16,686 bases of DNA from Acidobacteriaceae bacterium (GTDB lineage: Bacteria; Acidobacteriota; Terriglobia; Terriglobales; Acidobacteriaceae): positions 1-16,686 of the forward strand of contig JAOAPG010000034.1 in the NCBI GenBank assembly GCA_025462785.1. The letters are read 5' to 3'. Under the pieces are notes generated by a model, which was given only the letters and a program-made list of their open reading frames with translations, made no database searches and had not been told where the DNA came from. Position numbers and translations under genes: made by a program. Positions within the stretch are counted from its first letter, which is position 1; each line of letters starts with the position of its first letter. Below are positions 1-6,071 of the stretch, one piece after another.

Positions 1-812
1 GAGGCAACCAGCGCAGCGGATGGAGCTGATTCGAGCTCTTCCTCGGCGAAGGTGCGGTCAATGCCCGTTCGCACTGGTTCCAAGGGACGCGGTGATACGG
101 TCGCCGGTGCGGCCTTCCCGGCCACCATCTTCGTCGCGATTACCGGCTTCGGGGAAGCTCGACGCTTTTCCAAATCCTTCTGCATCCGCCGCTTCTCCCG
201 CTCTGCTTGCCAATCCTGATAACGTTCCCAAAGGGCCACGACGAAGGCGAATCGAGTGGGGGCCCACAGGCGCAAGGACGAAAACGAAAATGCGGTCGAA
301 AGATAAAGCGCGACGGCGAGGACGCTGGTGCAAACGATGTAAGCTCCAGCCAAATTAAAGTAATGAATGAGAAAGTCGCCGACTATTCTTCCCAACAATC
401 CTTCAATTGGAATCGTCTCGATCCAACGAGTATGTCCGGGCAAAAGCGCCAGCATCGCCGGAACGAACATCACCAGCCAGAGAGCTCCTAGAGATTTAGC
501 TACAGGAGAGGCAACTTTGCGCGATCGAAACCAGCGCAAGCCGAGCATCGCCGGAAACACTGGTAGCAGGAAGGCCCCGATGCCAAATACCTGCAACACG
601 ATATCGGAAATCACGGCTCCTACCACGCCTATCCAATTACGGGCTGCGTGAGATCCGGTCAGTACCGAAGCGCTGTTAAAAGAAGGGTCAAGCGGAGAAT
701 ACGAAGCCAATGCGAGAAAAAGAAGCAGCCCGGAAACACAGAGCAAAAATCCGACCAGCTCGTTGAGCCGGCGATTACTTGTGGGTGCGAAAATTTTCGA
801 GAAAAACTTCAT
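1..812 (-). CDS. ftsK: DNA translocase FtsK, N-terminal membrane part (cut by left edge)
   Basis: I translated the minus strand from the ATG at 812-810: it stays open for 270 codons to the left edge. The protein starts MKFFSKIFAPTSNRRLNELV, followed by a hydrophobic helix (about residues 18-36) ending in the ASYSPLDPSF motif typical of the FtsK/SpoIIIE 4TM domain. Further membrane segments lie at about 58-91, 107-126 and 150-171. From about 192 comes a charged linker rich in Arg, Lys, Glu, Ala and Pro. The RecA-like motor and gamma domain lie beyond the edge. FtsK sits at the division septum and pumps chromosomal DNA so that dimers can be resolved. The start has no Shine-Dalgarno sequence. 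A likely promoter is at 878-906 and a leader hairpin at 836-874. Confidence 0.93.
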   Translation of the reverse strand, partial: MKFFSKIFAPTSNRRLNELVGFLLCVSGLLLFLALASYSPLDPSFNSASVLTGSHAARNWIGVVGAVISDIVLQVFGIGAFLLPVFPAMLGLRWFRSRKVASPVAKSLGALWLVMFVPAMLALLPGHTRWIETIPIEGLLGRIVGDFLIHYFNLAGAYIVCTSVLAVALYLSTAFSFSSLRLWAPTRFAFVVALWERYQDWQAEREKRRMQKDLEKRRASPKPVIATKMVAGKAAPATVSPRPLEPVRTGIDRTFAEEELESAPSAALVA

Positions 813-835
813 TGAGCTTGTTTCGCGATGCAGGG

Positions 836-874
836 AAGGCTCTTTCCTGCAGGCGCGATCGGTGCCAGAGCCTT
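836..874 (-). repeat. Inverted repeat in the ftsK leader
   Basis: AAGGCTCT at 836-843 is perfectly repeated in inverse at 867-874 (AGAGCCTT), with 23 bases between. If transcription starts near 871, this stem forms at the very 5' end of the ftsK mRNA. The minus-strand side has no T-run, so it does not look like a terminator for uppP. On the plus strand it is followed by TTTT, but no plus-strand gene precedes it. Confidence 0.45.
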
Positions 875-877
875 TTG

Positions 878-906
878 ATTATGCCAAGAACCGCACGACC
901 CTACAA
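878..906 (-). promoter_or_regulatory. Probable sigma-70 promoter of ftsK
   Basis: On the minus strand a -35-like TTGTAG (906-901) and a -10-like CATAAT (883-878, five of six consensus bases) are separated by exactly 17 bases. The predicted transcription start is near 871, giving a leader of about 59 bases before the ftsK ATG. The -35 box is weak (three of six), so this is a pattern match only. Confidence 0.45.
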
Positions 907-947
907 CGCTGGATTCCAGTGCGAGTATCCAGAGTGACAAACACTAC

Positions 948-1841
948 CTATGCGGCCAGCTTCGCGGCGAACGCAAGAACAAGCATACCCAGAATAATGC
1001 GGTAGATTGCGAAAGGAGCGAATCCGCGCTTACGAACCCATGCCATAAACCACGCGACGGCCCCATAAGCGACTATAAATGAGACGACGAATCCAATTGC
1101 AAGAACGATCCAGCCGTGTTGATCGATTTGTGCAACCCCAATTGGATTCGTGCCCTTTCCTCGCAGCGACTTGAGTAGATCGTAGCAAGTAGCCACCACC
1201 ATGGTTGGTATGGAGAGGAAAAACGAAAACTCAAGTGCCGAGGCACGCGACATTCCGGCGACTTGTCCCCCGGCGATGGTTGACATGGATCGCGATGTTC
1301 CGGGAAACAATGCCGAAAGAATTTGGCAGGCGCCGATCCAGATCGATTGTCCCAGGCTCATATCTTCCGTCTTCCAGGTATGGATGCGACTTCCTGAGGC
1401 ATTTGGTCCGGCAGCTTCAGCACGTGAATTCATGGCATCAATAATCCACATCACGACACCGCCCACCAGCAGGGAAGTGCCTATGATCTGAAGGCTCTCG
1501 AGATGCTTTCCAATCACTTTGGTCAGTAGGAACGCGGGAATCGCGGTCACAACAAATGCCACCATCGTGAGGCCGAGGGGATGCGTTAAAACGGTGCGGT
1601 CGCCGCGCTCACCCTTAGGAAATGTCGATATAAACTTGGCAATCCGGCCACGAAAATAAATAGGCAGACATAAAATTGCGCCGAGTTGGATGACAATCGT
1701 ATACATCTTCCAGTAGCCATCCGAAAGGCTGATGTGAAGCAGGGCTTCTGAAATGCGCAGATGCGCCGTGGAACTAACCGGTAAAAACTCCGTGAGCCCT
1801 TCAATAACGCCCAAAATCACAGACAGCAAATAGTCGTTCAA
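948..1841 (-). CDS. uppP: Undecaprenyl-diphosphate phosphatase UppP (BacA)
   Basis: This integral membrane enzyme removes a phosphate from undecaprenyl diphosphate so the lipid carrier can be reused for peptidoglycan and other envelope polymers. Low-level bacitracin resistance is a known effect of the family. The 297 residues match the family's usual size. The first signature, GVIEGLTEFLPVSSTAHL, lies at 11-28 with the acidic and Ser/His residues in place. The second, PGTSRS, is at 180-185 with the catalytic Arg at 184. Several hydrophobic helices follow, and the C-terminus is membrane-embedded. The start is TTG, preceded by the strong Shine-Dalgarno GGAGG four bases upstream; this is the clearest ribosome site in the window. 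The upstream gene ends about 86 bases away. Confidence 0.96.
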   Translation of the reverse strand: MNDYLLSVILGVIEGLTEFLPVSSTAHLRISEALLHISLSDGYWKMYTIVIQLGAILCLPIYFRGRIAKFISTFPKGERGDRTVLTHPLGLTMVAFVVTAIPAFLLTKVIGKHLESLQIIGTSLLVGGVVMWIIDAMNSRAEAAGPNASGSRIHTWKTEDMSLGQSIWIGACQILSALFPGTSRSMSTIAGGQVAGMSRASALEFSFFLSIPTMVVATCYDLLKSLRGKGTNPIGVAQIDQHGWIVLAIGFVVSFIVAYGAVAWFMAWVRKRGFAPFAIYRIILGMLVLAFAAKLAA

Positions 1842-1928
1842 GCTTCCTCCAGAGGGGTGCAGAGAGTATCTCAGAAATGAATGCAGCTGCGGCTAATAGG
1901 CTTGGTTCTCGCGGATGACAATTCTCGA

Positions 1929-2855
1929 TTATTGCGGGGCGTTTCCGTAAGTGGGGATTTCCTGCTGCATCAGAAACAACAGGCGTTGTGCCCGAGCACC
2001 CCAGTCGGTTTGTGGGAATTGCGCGACGACCTTCTGTGCGAGAGCGACTGCTTTCGCCCTCGACTCCGTGGATTTCTTTGTCTGGTCGTCACTCTTGTAA
2101 ATTTCAATCAGCGCTGAGCGCCGATACGCTGCATCGAACAATGCTTCGGCTAGGGCCGGGGATTGCGGGTGATCGTTGGCATACTTTTCGTAAATATCGG
2201 CCTCTTTATCAGGACACTTGGGCTGCGCCTGCCAATCTCCGCAGACTTTGTTGTCGATCAGGTGGAAGGCCGCCAAGTCGGCCCACTTCGTACCCGGGAA
2301 CTTCTTCATGACCTCTTTCATGTACTTCTCTTCCATTCCCTCGCGCAAATAGGCTTCCTGCTCCTTTGCTGACGGACGGGACATGACGTCCGCCTTCTCT
2401 ATTTGCCAACGAATGTCGGCCGACCGATACATGGCCTCGCCAGCGAGCGGCGAAGTAGGAAAGTATTCCGCAGTTCGATAATACAGGCGCATCGCATCTT
2501 GGGCTGCCCCATTGCGTCCATGACTGTGGCTGGCTTGATCCTCAGAATCCACGGCTTCACCGAAAAGGATCTTGTCGCCATTCGGAGTCGTTGTTCGTAT
2601 GACCGCTTTATCCTGTACCCAGCCTGTAACCACCTTCTCCTCTGTCAGTGTCGCTTCCACGTTGAGCCAGTTTCCACTCGTTTCCAGGATGACGAGTTCA
2701 CGACCGCGTGCGACCTCAGCGAGCTTTACGGAATTGACATCCGGGGAGACTTGGATCGCGGCGTCTTGAACAGGCGTAGCTCGCAGCACCTCAGAGAACC
2801 CCGCGCAGTTCAGCAGCAACACTAATGCGGCGAATTTAAGAAGGAGCCCCTTCAT
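1929..2855 (-). CDS. Exported protein with SH3-like and TPR-like regions
   Basis: Function unknown. The first 20 or so residues form a signal peptide (MKGLLLKFAALVLLLNCAGF). The residue before Cys17 is Asn, so a lipoprotein is not clear. Residues about 35-90 look like a bacterial SH3 domain (RGRELVILETSGNWLNVEA followed by a GWV turn). Residues about 118-300 are alpha-helical with TPR/YbgF-like repeats, for example YRTAEYFPTSPLAGEAMYRS at 126-145 and EKYANDHPQSPALAEALFDA at 223-242, and a last one near QKVVAQFPQTDWGARAQ. Such proteins are usually periplasmic scaffolds that bind wall or protein partners. The start codon overlaps the stop of the upstream dehydratase gene (ATGA), which suggests coupled translation. 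Confidence 0.8.
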   Translation of the reverse strand: MKGLLLKFAALVLLLNCAGFSEVLRATPVQDAAIQVSPDVNSVKLAEVARGRELVILETSGNWLNVEATLTEEKVVTGWVQDKAVIRTTTPNGDKILFGEAVDSEDQASHSHGRNGAAQDAMRLYYRTAEYFPTSPLAGEAMYRSADIRWQIEKADVMSRPSAKEQEAYLREGMEEKYMKEVMKKFPGTKWADLAAFHLIDNKVCGDWQAQPKCPDKEADIYEKYANDHPQSPALAEALFDAAYRRSALIEIYKSDDQTKKSTESRAKAVALAQKVVAQFPQTDWGARAQRLLFLMQQEIPTYGNAPQ

Positions 2856-3967
2856 GTAGTTTTTTGTTGAAGCTGGGCAAGTATTTGCGGATCGATATTT
2901 CCCCCGCTGATCACAGCGACATTTATTCTTGTGTTCGGTAATTTATCCGCATGAAACAGAAATGCCGCAGTGGCAACCGCTCCGCTAGGTTCGGCAACTG
3001 TCTTTGGATTAGTCGCCAATCGCCGCATCGTCTTAAGAATTTCGTCTTCGGTAACAGTCACGATGTCATCGACGAATTGTCGGATGTGCTCAAAGTTGAT
3101 CGGCCCGATACTCTGCGTGCGAAGCCCATCAGCGATGGTTCGAGAAACTTGTTCGGCAGGGAATTGGGCAATTTTTCCTGTGCGCAAACTCGCTTGTGCA
3201 TCGGCCGCAAGTTCCGGCTCTACGCCGATTACCTTTATATTCGGCCTGCTTAGCTTGATGGCCGTCGCCACGCCGCTGCTTAGCCCCCCTCCGCCTACTG
3301 GGACTAGCACCGTTTCTACGTCAGGCAAATCTTCGAGGATTTCCAGACCTATAGTGCCTTGTCCTGCAATAATCTTTTCATCGTTGTAAGGAGGAACAAT
3401 GACATAGCCGTGCTGCGCAGCCAATTCTTCCGCTTTGAGTTGTCGTTCCAAACTCCCCGGTCCCACTAAGACTATTTCCGCACCCAATGCAGCTGTCGCG
3501 TCACGCTTGATTGCAGGGGCATTATTTGGCATCACGATGACAGCTTTTGCCCCCAAAGCTCTCGCTGCATAGGCAACCCCCTGCGCATGATTGCCGCTGG
3601 AGTATGTGATCACGCCGCGATTTCGTTCTTCGGGACTCAACGAAGCAATTTTGTTGTAAGCCCCACGTAGTTTGAAGGCTCCAATGGGCTGAAGGTTTTC
3701 TGGCTTCAAATAAAGCTGCCGGGAGTCAGTCGCTGAATCGAGTTCATGAACATGGCAGCGGATCAATCCGGTGCGCACGGTGATGTCGCGCAAACGAGCC
3801 TGTGCTTCTCGGATGTCGTCGAGTGTAATGATTTGTGATTCTCCCGATTGATTGGTAGAGCGATTCAGGCTTCCGCCCGGAGCTTCTCTATAATCGAGAG
3901 TGCCTTGTCCTCGTGTTTTTTGCAAGTGCGGGGGAACTACGTTAGATTTTTGCCCGGACTGTTGCAT
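2852..3967 (-). CDS. PLP-dependent threonine/serine dehydratase (or serine racemase-like)
   Basis: This is a fold-type II PLP enzyme of the IlvA-catalytic/TdcB/serine racemase group, without a C-terminal ACT domain. Numbering from the longest open frame (GTG at 4030), the PLP lysine lies in GAFKLRGAYN (Lys120), the substrate loop is SSGNHAQ (144-150), the phosphate-binding loop is GGGG (246-249), and the pyridine-nitrogen region is SGGN (375-378). Threonine deamination to 2-oxobutanoate is the commonest activity, but serine racemization or hydroxyaspartate ammonia-lyase activity cannot be excluded. The start is uncertain. Homology begins only at ITLDDIREA (about 3829). The listed ATG at 3967 adds about 46 residues that look non-conserved and overlaps remnants of the next gene. 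A GGGAGA lies 7-10 bases before AUC/AUU codons at 3832/3829. The stop overlaps the downstream gene's ATG. Confidence 0.88.
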   Translation of the reverse strand: MQQSGQKSNVVPPHLQKTRGQGTLDYREAPGGSLNRSTNQSGESQIITLDDIREAQARLRDITVRTGLIRCHVHELDSATDSRQLYLKPENLQPIGAFKLRGAYNKIASLSPEERNRGVITYSSGNHAQGVAYAARALGAKAVIVMPNNAPAIKRDATAALGAEIVLVGPGSLERQLKAEELAAQHGYVIVPPYNDEKIIAGQGTIGLEILEDLPDVETVLVPVGGGGLSSGVATAIKLSRPNIKVIGVEPELAADAQASLRTGKIAQFPAEQVSRTIADGLRTQSIGPINFEHIRQFVDDIVTVTEDEILKTMRRLATNPKTVAEPSGAVATAAFLFHADKLPNTRINVAVISGGNIDPQILAQLQQKTT

Positions 3968-5205
3968 CCGACCATTGCCCGTCACACCACTTTGCGAGTA
4001 TGTGGCCAAACAGCCCACGGAAGATGACACTCAAGTGTTGCTCGGCGCGGAAAAAATTATCCATCTCGCCTAGCGTCGTGCCTATATGTAGGACTATCTC
4101 CTCTAACTCACGTTGGGGAGGAAGCGCTGCGACCGTGAAAAACGCAACGCGGTAGTGATGGAGCCCGTACCAAAATGTCGGCCCGGGTACTCCAAACCTC
4201 CTTGCAATATCATCCGCTAACTTACGGTAGTGCCGGCGAAGCCCTCAGTTCGTCGCGACGAAGCGCCAGGACTTGGATTAAGGAGAGTACTGCCTTTACA
4301 GCTGTTTTGATATCGCCCTCAGGTAGTCCTTGGGAAAGATTACCGCGGCGATGAACTATGTGATTACCCAGTTGACCACCTTCAGCACTTCTTGAAGATT
4401 TGCATTCTTCAAATCACTGTCGAAAAATACAAGTCTCAAGAGCACACTTAGCCTAAAATTGAGCGTTATTGCGGTTCCGAGAGCACTCTCTACTTCTTCT
4501 TTTGTGAGTCCTTTGCTCGGCAAAACTTCCCGAAGATAGTCCGCCAAAACAATCTCCAGGCCAATTATGGACTCGAGTTCTGCGGCCCGATAGTTGTACG
4601 CAGAGAGATGTTGAATGCAGTTTGCACCGAATTCTCTTTCTGGGGGCGGCTCACGGTTGCCCTGCAATGCCTCTTCTATTTCAGGCCATCTCCCGCTTTC
4701 AAGGAAGTTGCTGGGCAAAGAAACATCCGCTCCCTTGGTCGCCGAACTTTCTGTTTGGGCGTCCGATTTTACGATTGCTCTCCAACCACCAGTTTCCGCG
4801 ACATCATGCTCGACTTGCCAACTTAGCAACAAGCGATCTACGTCACCAAGCTCTGTGCTGTGCATCTCAGCAAGTGAGGTCACAAGGCCAAAGCTGCGAA
4901 AGACGCGTATCACCCGGTTCACCAGCTTGGCAAGCTGCTGGGAGTAGCTCACTATGTTTTTGTGGGGATAGAAGGTCAATAATCTTGGTCGACGAATTCG
5001 CATCGTCAATCGTTAATAAGATGGATTTGGTTATCCGAAAGTATTTTTTTAGTGGACCCAACTCGGGATCTTCGAACGCCTGCCATTGTTCAAGCGCGAG
5101 AGTAACTGTCCACTCACGGTGTCCAAAAGCAGTCGAGCACGCCAAATTCTCACAATTCGAGCCTGATAGGTACGAGGCCGATCGGCAAACACACTCGAAG
5201 CCTCG
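3942..5205 (-). pseudogene. Probable decayed gene split over several frames (HEPN-like)
   Basis: No single frame is open across this stretch, but protein-like pieces follow one another in different minus-strand frames. First, 5205-4867 includes EWTVTLALEQWQAFEDPELG. Second, 5009-4356 includes QQLAKLVNRVIRVFRSFG and ends in LKVVNW. Third, about 4418-4222 includes NHIVHRRGNLSQGLPEGD then VLALRRDEL. Fourth, 4244-3942 includes LRRHYRKLADDIARRFGVPG and ends at TAA 3942. At each join the sense appears to carry on (ALRRDEL then LRRHYRKL). The NHIVHRRG element after a helical stretch resembles the R/N-x(4-6)-H motif of HEPN RNases. The simplest reading is one gene of about 420 codons broken by three frameshifts. 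Sequencing errors could give the same picture. A further frame, 5243-5049, may hold the original N-terminus. Confidence 0.5.
4356..5003 (-). CDS. Hypothetical protein, longest open piece of the broken gene
   Basis: This is the longest single open frame in the 4031-5321 region; the ATG used here lies two codons inside a TTG-started version. I recognise no family. The first part (QQLAKLVNRVIRVFRSFG) and the last part (YRAAELESIIGLEIVLADYL, then helices to LQEVLKVVNW) look helical; the middle is polar and probably loose. No signal peptide or membrane segment is visible. It may be only a fragment: related-looking protein sequence goes on in other frames on both sides. If it is translated by itself, it lacks the HEPN-like motif found just downstream in the next frame. 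Confidence 0.35.
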   Translation of the reverse strand: MRIRRPRLLTFYPHKNIVSYSQQLAKLVNRVIRVFRSFGLVTSLAEMHSTELGDVDRLLLSWQVEHDVAETGGWRAIVKSDAQTESSATKGADVSLPSNFLESGRWPEIEEALQGNREPPPEREFGANCIQHLSAYNYRAAELESIIGLEIVLADYLREVLPSKGLTKEEVESALGTAITLNFRLSVLLRLVFFDSDLKNANLQEVLKVVNWVIT

Positions 5206-5286
5206 TTAGACTCTGTCGAAATCCGAGATATATACCTACTCACAGTTAACCATAAATTTGCCGGTTTCCGGTCCCAAGTTCTCGCT

Positions 5287-5315
5287 TTGACATCATGGTG
5301 CCTTTAATGTAGCAT
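5287..5315 (+). promoter_or_regulatory. Promoter of vapBC, apparently leaderless
   Basis: A perfect -35 box TTGACA (5287-5292) is followed after exactly 17 bases by TAGCAT (5310-5315, four of six for the -10). The predicted start of transcription, seven bases on, is 5322, which is the G of the vapB GTG start codon. This suggests a transcript without a 5' leader, in line with the lack of any Shine-Dalgarno sequence before vapB. Confidence 0.6.
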
Positions 5316-5322
5316 CATGATG
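5291..5322. promoter_or_regulatory. Candidate VapB(C) operator: two repeated palindromic sites
   Basis: CATCATGATG at 5313-5322 is a perfect 10-base palindrome, and CATCATGGTG at 5291-5300 is the same with one change. They start 22 bases apart, about two helical turns, so they face the same side of the DNA. One touches the end of the -35 box, the other the end of the -10 box and the start codon. Type II antitoxins commonly repress their own promoter from such paired sites; the assignment here is inference. Confidence 0.5.
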
Positions 5323-5564
5323 TGCGTACCACTCTTTCTCTTGACGACGACGTTGCCCGACTTCTCGACAAGGAGAGCCGGCGATCTGGCTCCTCTTTCA
5401 AGGAGGTGGTCAACCACTTTCTTCGTCTCGGGTTGATGGCATCGAAGCGGCCCTCGCACAAACCGTTTGTTGTCGCTCCTCGGAAGCTAGGGCCGCCTTC
5501 CGGACTTACTTACGACAACGTTGAGCAGCTAGTGGAAGCGATGGAAGGTCCGGCTCACAGGTGA
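5322..5564 (+). CDS. vapB: VapB-type antitoxin
   Basis: Eighty residues beginning RTTLSLDDDVARLLDKESRR. This is the ribbon-helix-helix DNA-binding start (a short beta strand, then two helices ending near residue 38) seen in many VapB antitoxins. The C-terminal half (from about residue 45, with PSGLTYDNVEQLVEAMEG) is the toxin-binding arm expected to wrap around VapC. The start is GTG; an ATG at 5317 and one at 5320 are out of frame. Its TGA stop overlaps the vapC GTG by four bases (GTGA), so translation is coupled. It is probably self-repressing through the palindromes at the promoter. Confidence 0.88.
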   Translation: MRTTLSLDDDVARLLDKESRRSGSSFKEVVNHFLRLGLMASKRPSHKPFVVAPRKLGPPSGLTYDNVEQLVEAMEGPAHR

Positions 5565-5989
5565 TTGTTCTCGATGCGAACATTCTCCTATATGCCTATG
5601 ACAGTACCTCCGCTCACCATGCGAAGGCCCGCTCTTGGATTGAGCAGATATTTTCCGGAACCGCAGCGGTAGGATTACCGTGGCAAACGGCGGCCGCATT
5701 TCTGCGAATCATGACAAATCCTAGGCTGCCAGGGGAGCGGTTCAGCCTTCAGGAAGCGGTGCAAGTTGTGGAGAGCTGGTTGGAGCAGCCAAATGTGCGG
5801 TTGCTCGCGCCCGGTGACGATCATTGGGTGCTCTTTCGTCAGATGATTGTGGAAGGACAAGCTCAAGGACCGCTAGTCACGGACGCACAACTGGCGGCAC
5901 TGACAATTGAATACGGCGGCATGCTCCACACCACAGACCGCGACTTTGCGCGCTTTCCGGGCCTGCGCTGGACGAATCCGTTGGCTTAG
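5561..5989 (+). CDS. vapC: VapC-type PIN-domain toxin RNase
   Basis: A 142-residue PIN-domain ribonuclease, the toxin of the pair. The acidic metal-binding residues are visible: Asp5 in VLDANILLYAYD, Asp108 in VTDAQLAAL, and Asp126/Asp128 in TTDRDFARFPGLRW. It belongs to the VapC subgroup with a PW..AAFLRI.TNPR stretch (40-55) in place of the usual conserved Glu segment. The C-terminus (FPGLRWTNPL) is the usual end of this subgroup. Known VapC toxins cut tRNA or rRNA and stop growth when the antitoxin is lost; the target here cannot be told from sequence. The gene appears intact, with no premature stop. Confidence 0.93.
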   Translation: MIVLDANILLYAYDSTSAHHAKARSWIEQIFSGTAAVGLPWQTAAAFLRIMTNPRLPGERFSLQEAVQVVESWLEQPNVRLLAPGDDHWVLFRQMIVEGQAQGPLVTDAQLAALTIEYGGMLHTTDRDFARFPGLRWTNPLA

Positions 5990-6012
5990 GCTATCTACAT
6001 TCTCTAGGGTGG

Positions 6013-6037
6013 CCCGTCCAAGCTTTGCTTGGGCGGG
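6013..6037. terminator. Strong hairpin between convergent vapC and rnj
   Basis: An 11-pair stem (6013-6023 with 6027-6037, one G:T wobble) closes a three-base TTT loop. It lies 24 bases after the vapC stop and 35 bases before the end of the RNase J gene, where both transcripts converge. Neither side is followed by a T-run, so it is either a two-way terminator of the weaker kind or a copy of a dispersed REP-like palindrome. Confidence 0.5.
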
Positions 6038-6071
6038 GTGTTGCGAGGTGCAGGAATAATCCGCCGAAAAA

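Noticed and set aside
20..651. Open frames on the plus strand at the left edge
   Set aside because: The minus strand encodes a continuous, clearly recognisable FtsK N-terminal domain over the same bases; the plus frames have no protein-like pattern.
2403..2825. Plus-strand open frame of 140 codons
   Set aside because: It is antisense to the exported SH3/TPR gene, with no ribosome site and no recognisable motif.
4622..5209. Plus-strand open frame of 195 codons opposite the broken gene
   Set aside because: Its composition is rich in Ser, Arg, Cys and Pro without pattern, and the minus-strand pieces look far more protein-like.
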